Part shown: positions 47,086-56,814 of the stretch, piece after piece
Layout: each line of letters starts with the position of its first letter
Position numbering within the stretch: the first letter of the stretch is position 1
Source: Gracilariopsis chorda
Lineage: Eukaryota > Rhodophyta > Florideophyceae > Gracilariales > Gracilariaceae
Assembly (NCBI GenBank): GCA_003194525.1
Contig: NBIV01000143.1
Location: 1 to 64,000, forward strand
Length of the DNA: 64,000 nucleotides
Direction of reading: 5' to 3'
The notes under the pieces: generated by a model
The model's input: the letters and a program-made list of their open reading frames with translations, nothing else
Database searches by the model: none
What the model was told of the DNA's origin: nothing
Made by a program: the position numbers and the translations under genes

Positions 47086-47141
47086 TTTCGTCTGGGAATC
47101 CTCCGCGTCTGCGGTCGTTTTCCCGTCTTAGGGGGGTGATA

Positions 47142-47972
47142 TGAAGTGCAACGCCCTCAGGGAGGGATTCCTGGTACTTGATCGTTTTCCCCATACTATC
47201 GGTTGTGTAGTGTGTATATGAACTACGCCCCACAATGGTGGGTATGGACACGTGGGACACGGTTTTGGGTCAATTGGCGGTTGGCCGCAGTAGTGGATGT
47301 TGCCACGAAATGTGGAGTATTTTAGTTGATTTTATTTATTATTTTCACACCCAATTCTGGGAAGCTAGTACTTTGTGCGACGGCGCACTGCCGTCGCACC
47401 AGTAAACCTTCCTCAACAAGGGACCACAACCTGGGGAACTGGCTCTAGTTGTTGCCGCTTGCGCGCGTGCTCTACTCCTCCTTGGAGGGAAACGACGTAA
47501 AGCACGGGACATCTAACCCCTTGCACATCTAAAGAGGCCCATCCTTGGGAGTATAATTGTTCCAATCACATTGGTGTTTCGCCCTGTATAGGGAGTCCTG
47601 TCCACCGGCATTGCCGTATTTGTTCGTCGCTCTCGCGACTCACCCTCGCCCACTCTTCCTCCTTTCCCTTCACTCTCCTCCTTTCCCCCTTTCAGGGTAG
47701 TACACCCCGGTACCTGCGGCCCTCCTGTGTGCACCCGCTCACACTTCCCCACTTACGTGGAAACATACCTCTACTGAGGATCACACCGTGCTCACGCGGA
47801 TACCGATTCTGGGCCTTCACCTCCCTGCGCAAGTCGCGACAGGTGTCCCTGGTCTTACAAACTGGCTTCGCCGTGACACCTCTGGGAGGGCTCTAACCAA
47901 CTGGGTTCACCTCGTGAGAGGAAGATCCCGAACGTCTTTCGGTTTTTTTCCCCTTTGGGGCATTGCACCACA
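47142..47972 (+). repeat. 3' LTR of the nested gypsy element
   Basis: 831 bp, TG..CA, preceded by a polypurine-like tract at 47130-47141 and followed by the TSD AGTAT. Confidence 0.9.
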
Positions 47973-48285
47973 AGTATAGCATGCAATGTTATTGGTGCAC
48001 ATGATCGTTGGAAAATAGTAATTAAAACGGTCATGTGCACTGCATTGCAAGGGCTCGTGCACTGTAGTGTAAGGGGTGGGCTATTTTGGTCTGCTAGGCT
48101 ACTGTGGTGTGCAAAAGGCACCAGTTGGAAATGTGTCGCACTGTGCCGTACAAGATGCCTCTTGGAGCGCATAAAATGCCACGTTTCCACTTGGCAGCCT
48201 CCTTGCCGATTTTTCAGCCAATGAGTGGGCGTTAGCTGACACACAGACACACAGACAGACAAACTTCCGCTTTAGTAAGGGGTGA
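47973..48285 (-). mobile_element. Helitron array unit A, 5' part
   Basis: Continuation of unit A after the gypsy insertion. Holds the inverted repeat around gtgcacatga / tcatgtgcac (about 47990-48045), a second inverted repeat with tggaaa..tttcca, the CA-rich microsatellite, and the 5' terminal sequence read on the minus strand as cttactaaagcggaagtttg, the style of a Helitron 5' end. Confidence 0.75.
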
Positions 48286-48470
48286 CCAGTATTTTGGTAG
48301 CGTGTTTTGCGTAAATTGCTTGTAGAATGCAAGTATTTTTGGGGAGTAAGAGACACGTACTGGGAACTGGGTCTGATTTACCAAATAAGTAAAAATGGCG
48401 GTTGTGTGCATAGACAGTGCGCTTTCAGCTCCATCATGCAACGATTGATCGTAGGCAATGGTAATAGCAT

Positions 48471-48507
48471 GCTCTGCACGCGGGCGTTTCACGCCCGCGT
48501 GCAGAGC
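48471..48507. repeat. Perfect 17-bp hairpin with TTC loop
   Basis: Left arm 48471-48487, loop TTC 48488-48490, right arm 48491-48507, all 17 pairs Watson-Crick. A 13-bp version is at 50601-50629 (unit C), with related hairpins near 35385 (A) and 57330 (E). A second, similar hairpin follows about 85 bp later in each non-autonomous unit. Confidence 0.9.
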
Positions 48508-48869
48508 ACGCTGCCGCATGCAGTTCGTAGATGTTGGTATGGAAATGGCAGGCTTTGCACGCTGGCGTTTCACGCCCCACATGCAGACTGCCTCACTGCC
48601 TCGGCACAGAGTCTGCATAGCCTGCTATGTCACGCTACGCTTCGAGCGTGTAGATGAGATCTGTATCTCGTAACATTTGGAAGGAAAGTGCAACCATCAT
48701 GCGAAGCATAGTCATTTGTAGCGTTTTCACACATAGCATTATTGAACAGAGTGGCGTTGTCGCCTGGAATATACCTTGCCTTGCCATCAGAGCATCCGAA
48801 AGCCTCTGCAGGCACGTGTGCGAAGGTATTGTAGCTTCTATGGCATCAAAATTTGAGCATGAATCTGTA

Positions 48870-49010
48870 GAGTGACACCTAGCATCGTCTTTCTTGGAAT
48901 CATCGCGCCTAGTATCATCGTGCCCTACCATTTGCGCGCCGAGCATTGTGGCGCCTAGCATCGTCGCGCTTAAGATCGTCGCATCCAGCATCGTGGCATA
49001 TAGCATCGTC
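48870..49010. repeat. 15-bp minisatellite block (unit B)
   Basis: Imperfect tandem copies of a 15-bp unit with core CGCCTAGCATCGTCG. Because 15 is a multiple of three, it stays open as a five-residue repeat (MLGAT-type on the minus strand). Equivalent blocks occur twice in each of units A, B, C and E. Confidence 0.8.
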
Positions 49011-51730
49011 GATTATTCTTGTGCAGAACCTCAAATAAGGTAACATGGCGTGCTGCGCAGGTATTCTGGCTTCTATGGCATTGAGCTTTGAGGATGAAGC
49101 TGTAGAGCGTTGTTTGGTACACGGAAGTAGAATCTTCGCGCATTCCACTATGGCGCATGAAGTCTTCATGAGGAACATTTTCAAGCATAGATTTGTTGCG
49201 CGGAGCATCGTAGGAGGCAGCACTGCGTGTGGCAATTATGCAGTAAACTATGCTACCGTGCGGAAGTAAAACCTTCGCGTATACCGCAGCACCGTAGAGC
49301 ATCGTCGTGCCTAGCATCGTCACTCCCCGAATCATTACGCCTAGCCTTGTCCGTTTTACCATTGTCGCGCCTAGCATCGTCATTTAGAGCATGGTTAGGT
49401 GAGCATCGTCGTGCCTGGCATCGTCACGCATCGAATCATTACCCATAGCCTTCTCCCTCTTACCATTGTCGCGCCTAGCATCGTCGTGTAGAGCATAGTT
49501 ATGTGGAGCGTAGTCTAAGAGATCCATGCGTTCTTCTCTATGGTTTAAAGGAGTATAGACGGGCCGGCAAGTAAATGCGTGTATACTTCTGTCGAGCAAT
49601 GCCATATTTGTAGGGTAACTAAATCAAATAAAAGGGGAGCGCTCAGCTCTCTAATGACATGGCACGCTTTAGTGTAGTGCTATTTCATTGGTGTGCATAA
49701 CTATGGTGAATGACATGGCACGCTTTATTGTAGTGCCATTTTATTTGTGTGCATACCCATGGTGTAGTAGAGCGTGCAATGTTATTGGTGCACATGACCC
49801 GTTAAAAATAGTAATTGAAACGGTCGTGTGCACTGCACTGCAACGGCTCGGTTACTGTAGTGTAACGGGTGGGCTACTTTGGTCAAACGGCCAGGCTACT
49901 GTGGCGTGCAAAAATCGCCAGGTAGAAACGTGTCGCATTATGCGGTGCAAGATGCCTCTTGGAGCGCATAAAATGCCAAATTTCCACTTGGCAGCCTCTT
50001 TGCCGATTTTTCACCCAATGAGTGAGAGTTAGCTGACAGACAGACACACAGACGGACAAACTTCCGCTTTAGTATAAGTGGGGGGACATGTGGCTCCATT
50101 GCGTGCTTCGCACGCGTTAAAGGAGTGAAGGAAGCATTAGAGTGAAGAGAGTATTTCAGTGGCATGTTTTGGGTAGTCAGTTTGTAGAATGCAAGTATTT
50201 TTTGGGAGTAAGAAGGGAGACGAAAAGAAAAAATGAAAGAAAAAAGAAGAGGTTTACCTAAAGCTATCAAGTTCGTCTACGAAAGAACTTCGAGGTATAC
50301 TACATTATTGGTAGAGCTGCTACCGGCAGGGAGACAGGCCACGATGTTGGACGGGTTGGTGGTCCCAAAAAAGACTACGTACAACTGGCCATGCGTGAAA
50401 CAGCCATCACGCAAATACAGTCCGATGCGACCACTATATGACTGACTCTGTGCCTTATTGGTAGTGATAGCAAAACAGACACGTACTGGGAACTCGGTCT
50501 GATTTACCAAATAAGTAAAAATGGCGGTTGTGTGCATAGAAATTGCCCTTTCAGCTCCGTCATGCAACGCATGATCGAAGGCAATGGTAATAGCATGCTT
50601 TGCACGCGGGCGTTTCACGCCCGCGTGCAGAGCACCCCACCGCCCTTGCATGCACTTCGTAGATGCTGGTATGGCAATGCCATGCTTTGCACGCGGGGAT
50701 TTCACGCCCCGCGTGCAGACTGCCCCACCGCCTCGGCATGCAGTCTACAGAGGCTTTTATGTCACGCTTCGCTTCGAGCGTGTAGATGAGATCTGTATAT
50801 CTCAACATTTGGAGGGAAAGTGCCAACATCATGCAAAACATAGTCGTTCGTAAGGTTTTTGCACATATCATTATTGAACAGAGTGGCGTTGCCGCCTTTA
50901 ATATACCCTTCATTGCCGTCATTGCCATCAGAGCATCGGACAGCCTGTGCAGACTCGTGGGGGAAGGTATTGTGGCTTCTATTGCATCGAAATTGAGCAT
51001 ACATCTGTACACTGACACCTAGCATCGTCGCCACGCGAATCATTGCACCTAGTATCATTGCGCTTAGCATCTTCGTGCCTAGCATGGTCGCGCCGAGCTT
51101 TGTCGCGCTTAGGATCGTCAGGCCCAGCATCGTGTCGTCTAGCGTCGTCGATCATTTTTGTGCAGAACCTCATATAGGGCAACATGGCATGCTGCTCAAT
51201 GATTCTGGCTTCTATGGCATCGAGCTTTGAGGATGAAGCTGTAGAGCGTTGCTTGGTAGACGGAAGTAGAATCGTCGCGTATTCCACTATGGCGCTTATA
51301 TTGTTCATGTAGAACATGGTCAAGCATAGCTTTGTTGCGCAGAGCATCGTAGAAGGCAGCACTGCGTGTGGCAACTATGCAGTAAACTATGCTACCATGC
51401 GCAAGTAAAACCTTCGCGTATACCGCAGCAGTGTAGAGCATCGTCGTGCCTAGCATCGTCGCGCATCGAATCATTACGCATAGCCATGTCCCTCTTACCG
51501 CAGCAGGGTAGAGCATCGCATGGCATTGTCGCATGGCCTTGTTTCTCTGACCATTGTCGCGCCTAGCATCATCGTATAGAGCATGGTGATGTAGAGCTTG
51601 GGTTAAGAGATCACTGCGTACTTTTCTATGGTTTAGAGGAGTATAGACGTGCCGGCAAGTAAATGCGTGTATACTTATGTCGAGCAGTGATATATTTGTA
51701 GGGTAACTAAAGGGGAGGGCTCAGTGCGCG

Positions 51731-51900
51731 AATGACATGGCACGCTTTAGTGTAGTGCCATTATATTGGTGTGCATAGCCATGGGAAATGACATGGCACG
51801 CTTTAGTGTAGTGCCATTTCATTGGTGTGCATAACCATGGTAATTGACATGGCACGCTTTATTGTAGTGCCATTTCATTGGTTTGCATAGCCATGGTGTA
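51731..51900. repeat. About 55-bp tandem repeat, three copies (unit C)
   Basis: Unit runs from atgacatggcacgctttagtg to cataaccatggt and contains the small stem TGGCAC..GTGCCA and the palindrome CCATGG. Copy number differs between units: two in A and B, three in C, four in E. Confidence 0.85.
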
Positions 51901-51921
51901 GTAGAGCGTGCAATGCCATTG

Positions 51922-51967
51922 GTGCACATGACCGTTGAAAAATAGTAATTAAAACGGTCATGTGCAC
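51922..51967. repeat. Perfect 15-bp inverted repeat near the Helitron 5' end
   Basis: GTGCACATGACCGTT (51922-51936) and AACGGTCATGTGCAC (51953-51967) with an AT-rich 16-bp loop. Also perfect in unit D at 56479-56493 with 56510-56524, and diverged in A, B and E. Confidence 0.9.
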
Positions 51968-52220
51968 TGCACTGCAACGGCTCGGTTACTGTAGTGTAAC
52001 GGGTGGGCTACTTTGGTCAAACGGATAGGCTACTGTGGTTTGCAAAAGGCGCCAGGTGGAAACGTGTCGCATTATGCGGTGCAAGATGCCTCTTGGAGCG
52101 CATAAAATGCCAAATTTCCACTTGGCAGCCTCTTTGCCGATTTTTCACCCAATGAGTGAGAGTTAGCTGACAGACAGACACACAGACGGACAAACTTCCG
52201 CTTTAGTATAAGTGGGGGGA

Positions 52221-55200
52221 CATGTGGCTCCATTGCGTGCTTCGCACGCGTTAAAGGAGTGAAGGAAGCATTAGAGTGAAGAGAGTATTTCAGTGGCATG
52301 TTTTGGGTAGTCAGTTTGTAGAATGCAAGTATTTTTTGGGAGTAAGAAGGGAGACGAAAAGAAAAAATGAAAGAAAAAAGAAGAGGTTTACCTAAAGCTA
52401 TCAAGTTCGTCTACGAAAGAACTTCGAGGTATACTACATTATTGGTAGAGCTGCTACCGGCAGGGAGACAGGCCACGATGTTGGACGGGTTGGTGGTCCG
52501 AGAAAAGGCGACGTACATCTGGCCATGCGTGAAACAGCCATCACGCAAATCCAGTGCGATGCGACCACTATACGACTGACCCTGTGCCTTATTGGTAGTG
52601 ATGGAAATACAAACACGTACTGGGAACTGGGTGCAAGTGAACTTGGGAACCGGAAAGTTGTCGTCTCCAGGTCCACAGGGCATGCACGGCAGGCATAGTG
52701 CGTTGCCACGATTTACTCCAGAAGCGAGTCGAAGAAACAGTACCTTGCTTTGCATTTCTTTTACGGTATAGATGGCACCATTGACGTGGCCGTTTGAGGG
52801 ATCCAAGTTGCGAATGAGCATAAACACAAAGCTATTTTTGAGTTTTAGGCGGTGGTCGGGCAGCGCTGACCCGGCGGTCAGAGTGTTGAGCATCTCTACA
52901 GGGTACTGCAGCGCGGCACCATCGTCGTTGCTCACCTTGTCCGCACTGAGGTACGTGCGATACGCTCCAGGTATCATGTGGCCTACATAGTCGTTGAGCT
53001 CAGGTAGGCGATAGTTTCGTGCGGTTATAATCACCGTTGACGTTAGCCAATCCGCATCTATGTACCTTTGAGCGATACCATGAAAGACCATACGGACCAT
53101 GGTGCGGAACGACTCCACACATTGTACGGACTCTGGCAGGGTGAAGGGGTGCTTTGGCGGGACAGTGCCTGGCAGTGTGCCCTCTCCAATCTGCAAGAGC
53201 GTGTTTCGAAACTGTAGCGCCTCCTGTGTCGCTGTGGGGTCTAGACTGAGCGCAGAAAGCCACATGTTCTCAGTCAATCTCAAGGTGCGAAAGTGAGAAA
53301 AGAGACTTGAGCGTTTGATGCATGCGTTGACGATCACTGATCGAGAGCCGCCACGAACAACGGGGAGAATCTGCCGAAATTCGCCAGAAAGCAATACGAA
53401 CTTGCCTCCAAAGGGGAGCTGCGAGCGCGTTATGTCACGGAGAGTGCGGTCTACGGCTTCGACGCAGAAGCGATGACACATTACGATCTCGTCCCAGATA
53501 ATGAGGTCGACGTTCTTCATCCGAGTGGCCTGGTGCTAGTTGACCGGGATGTTGCACGTGCTCTCAGCGGTGGCTTGGATGGGAATCCTGAACACGGAGT
53601 GGGCCGTCCGACCGCCTTCAAGCAGTATGGCTGCTACAGCAGACGTGGCTACCGTGAGGACGGACTTGCCACAAAGGCGTAACGTGGCCTGAATTGCCTT
53701 GCAGAGGAAGGTCTTGCCGGTTCCACCCGGAGCATCCAAGAAGAAGACGCGAGTGGTTGGCTGCGTTGGCGTAGAAGGACCACCAAGACCTTGCAAGCTC
53801 TCCGCGGACACGCCAGGAAGGATGGCGCCCACGACGGTATTGAACGCCAGGCGCTGACGCTCATTGAATAGAGGGAGGGCAGCTTGCACAGTGTCGTTCA
53901 GCTCCGACTGGATTTGCTGCGGAGATTGAGCTAGAGCGCACATTTCCGGTAGGTCCTGCATAGGTGTCGGAAGACCGTACGATGACAGAGACGTCAGTGG
54001 GCCACCTATTTCTTGCAATGCCTTTTGCGCTTCTAAGAGAACATAAGAGCTGGCTCTTTTGTCGTCGGCCAGTGCGTGCATCATGCCGCGATGTCGAGCG
54101 CGTATATCCTGCATGAACATCGATAGATGCTGCTCCCACATAAAACGGGGGTCCGACGGCTCGCATTAAAGCAAGATGGTGGCAAACAAATGAGACAGCG
54201 GAACAAATGAGGAGCGAAAGGACTCGCGTAGTGCACGTCTCTACTCGCTGTCGTCGGCGAGAAGGCCCTGCTTGAGGCAAGCCTCCCTGAAGCTACCTCA
54301 TTGCTGACCATGCATGGTGCGGAGATGCTTAAAGGAAGTAGCACTCGCTGTGTTGGTCAAGAGTAAGCTGTGGTAGTACCGCTCACCCTCTCGTGGACTG
54401 ACAGTGTAAATGCGCCTAACTACATGCGCACCGCTTCCAGTGAAGTCGTGTAGATCGGCTGCTGCACCGGCCGCTGAGGAGGAGGTGGGCTGGCTTCGAG
54501 ACACCGAACGACGTCGGAGACATGCACGCCGCTTCCAGCATTTGTTTGATTTGTTCCAAGTAAAGTACCTCGGTAACTGGGCATAAGGGATATGCTGTGC
54601 ACCGGGGTACTTTTGGTTGGCCACAAACCACTCAGTCAGCTTGGTTCCTGCCCGCTCTCTGTTAGCAGCAGAGTGTTCGTCGCCTTCCCGGAAGAACACC
54701 GTATAATGACCTTCCAAGTGCACTTCAAGCCGTACGACGGGTGGATTGCGATCGACAATGTCGAACGCAAGCATCCGCCACACTGCTTCGGAGGCTGACA
54801 CACACCGTGCGTCCTGGAAGTTCTGGATCTCGTCATGGCGTCCGTTCTCATCTACAATCTGCATGGTGACTCCGTCGGAACCCTTGCACACATACTTGAA
54901 GAGGTACTTGATACCACCAAGTCGCGATACGCATATCTCAACGTTGATGTGGCATGCAAACCGGCGGAGAAGCTCTGGGCAATGTAGAACCATTCACGAA
55001 TTGTCCAACGTCACTACGCGCTGTCGACGGCCGACCCTGCAGCTTCGTTCCACAGACACCCCGCCCTCGGAAGGAGCTCGTCTTCGGTAACTGATGTAGT
55101 ACTGATTTTCAAGCTCTGCAGTTTCGGAGCAAAACGGCTTCGGAAAGTGCTTCAAGCAGGTCAGCTCGCGCATGCACAGCGCTGACCGGTTGCATGCACC

Positions 55201-56814
55201 GCAAGGAGTGTGAATCATGTGCTTGAGCACTAACTCTTGTAAGGTGGCGCCGGAGGAAGGAGGAATCTCAGCTGAGATGAGTTGGTCAATGTGAGCAGGG
55301 TCTCGGAGCTGCTGCTTTGCATCTTCGTTGAGGGAGAAGATAATGTGCGCGTGCGGTAGGCCTCGCTTTTGGAACTCGATTACCCGCACGTGAGCAAGAA
55401 CGGCTCCAAAGAACTGTTCATCAATGACAAATGACATCAAGGCTTTCACCTTGAGACGAAACACTCGAGCACAAAGATCGGGTCGATCGGGTGCGCGCTG
55501 ACCTTTGAACAGCACCTTGGTGATCTCAGGCCAGTTCGGATTGCACGTCATTGTGAGAAAGATATCGGGGTGCCCAATGGTGTTGGATATAGCGATGATG
55601 TCGTGCATTTGCTGTCTCATGTATCGGTCACCTCCTACAAATGTGGAGGGCAACACGAACAGTCGTCCAGCGCGAACAGCATCGGCCTCATCCCCGCCCA
55701 GCAGAGAGTCACCCAGGCTCTCCCGCAGGGATGTATAGTCCGCAGCTCGAACTCTGTCCTGGTTGTGTCGTAAGTAAGACAAACCCTCCGACCCAACCTT
55801 GCAGAACTGGTCAAACATGTACTGCTGGAAGAGCCGTTTGCCGCGTAGAATCGTACTGAACTCGGTCGGTCCCTCGAAAAGCTGTCACGAATAATACATC
55901 AGCGGAGTCACCTTCTTCTTTGGCGAGGCGTTTGGTGCACAGTACCTCATCTCAGGGTGCCATCCGTCCTGGCCACATGGGAACAAAAGAACGTAGCTCA
56001 AGGGATCGTACGATCTGTGACTGACGGGGATAGTGTCCAGCACCTCATCACCATTTACAGTCACCTCTCCACGCCTACGCACAACAATATCGTGCGTCCC
56101 AATCTCGCCGTCCTCATTCCCTGGAATGATGGCGGCTACTTGCGATGTTGCTCGACTCGTACTCTGTTGTTCCCTTTCTAGACTCTTCAAGGGCTACTCC
56201 TTCCGCGCAAAGCACGTTTGGTGGGGAGCTATCGTACCTCACGTGAACGCCACCCAGAAATAGTTGCAGAACCAATTAAATCTGGATGACGAACGAGTTA
56301 TTTGGTGAGAAAGTTAAAGTTAACAGATCCCACCGGTACCGCCAGCGTACCTTTTTCAGACGTCCTGACTCGCCCAGAGTGCTAGAACCCACACCGTAAG
56401 TTAACCACAGCGAAGGAGAACGCGAGCGCTCAGTGGGCGAGTGCATTGCACGCTTTTGTATAGCGTGCAATGCGATTGGTGCACATGACCGTTGAAAAAT
56501 TGTAATTAAAACGGTCATGTGCACTGCACTCCAACGGATCGGTTACTGCAGTGTAACGGGTGGGCTACTTTGGTCAAATGAATAGGCTACTGTGGCGTGC
56601 AAAAGGCACCAGGTGGAAACGTGTCACATTATGGGGTGCAACATGCCTCTTGGAGCGCATAAAAAGCCATTATGCGGTGCAAGATGCCTCTTGGAGCGCA
56701 TAAAATGCCAAATTTCCACTTGGCGGCCCCCTTGCCAATTTTTCAGCCAATGATTGGGCGTTAGCTGACACACAGACACACAGACAGACAAACTTCCACT
56801 TTAGTAAGGGGGGA
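52221..56814 (-). mobile_element. Helitron array unit D (carries Rep/helicase)
   Basis: The only unit with a Rep/helicase region. Terminal hairpin at 52235-52249 just after the junction with unit C. The coding region 52411-56190 (minus) is followed by the same 5' module as the other units (inverted repeat at 56479-56524, a duplicated roughly 45-bp piece near 56635-56710, CA-rich microsatellite, 5' end near 56814). It lacks the internal hairpins and minisatellites of the small units. Confidence 0.9.
52411..56190 (-). pseudogene. Helitron Rep/helicase, one frame broken by nonsense codons only
   Basis: About 1260 codons keep one reading frame. Order: N-terminal region (HDIVVRRRGEVTVNGDE..YDPLSYVLLFP), Rep HUH motif GLPHAHIIFSL (near 55350), HINVE, the tyrosine motif YLFKYVCKG (near 54900), helicase Walker A DAPGGTGKT (near 53730), Walker B LIIWDE (near 53500), motif III LLSGEFRQILPVV (near 53380), and the last motifs TTNKAQGQSYSG and YVAFSRTTNPSN (52440-52620). 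Six in-frame stops on the minus strand (53536-53538, 54166-54168, 54241-54243, 54298-54300, 54994-54996, 55885-55887) can each come from a C-to-T or G-to-A change in CGA, CAA, CAG or TGG. No frameshift was needed. The product would nick, unwind and join DNA in rolling-circle transposition. Confidence 0.85.

Larger units (their letters stand above)
36612..47972 (+). mobile_element. Ty3/gypsy chromovirus with antisense ORFs, broken
   Basis: An 11.4-kb fossil element with LTRs at 36612-37443 and 47142-47972 and a 5-bp TSD (AGTAT), nested in Helitron unit A. Primer-binding-like TGGTCTCCCGACC follows the 5' LTR at 37447, and a purine-rich tract (aggggggtgata) precedes the 3' LTR. Parts in order: gag-like (about 37.5-39.7 kb), protease (about 39.8-40.3 kb), reverse transcriptase and RNase H (about 40.4-42.3 kb), integrase (about 42.3-43.7 kb), a proline-rich linker, a chromodomain (about 44.9-45.1 kb), then two antisense ORFs (45.3-47.1 kb). 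Broken, about four to six interruptions, some of which may be natural frame changes between gag and pol. LTR divergence is a few percent by eye, so it is older than the copy at 16.7-21.6 kb. Confidence 0.92.
48286..50086 (-). mobile_element. Helitron array unit B (non-autonomous, 3' end deleted)
   Basis: Lacks the terminal hairpin and most of the helicase remnant found in units A, C and E. Keeps the strong internal hairpin (48471-48507), the minisatellite blocks (about 48870-49010 and 49285-49500), two roughly 55-bp repeats (about 49653-49765) and the 5' end at 50040-50086. Confidence 0.75.
50087..52220 (-). mobile_element. Helitron array unit C (non-autonomous)
   Basis: Starts at the junction ggggga|catgtggctcc. 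Terminal hairpin gcgtgc-ttc-gcacgc at 50101-50115; helicase C-terminal remnant about 50277-50510 (reads TTNKAQSQSYSGRIG..); internal hairpins at 50601-50629 and near 50688; two minisatellite blocks; three roughly 55-bp repeats (about 51731-51900); and the perfect 15-bp inverted repeat 51922-51936 with 51953-51967. Confidence 0.85.

Noticed and set aside
48870-49500. CRISPR-like array
   Set aside because: Repeats are 15 bp, directly tandem without unique spacers, in a eukaryotic transposon; it is a minisatellite.
53473-53682. Plus-strand ORF inside the Helitron helicase
   Set aside because: Shadow of the minus-strand helicase frame.
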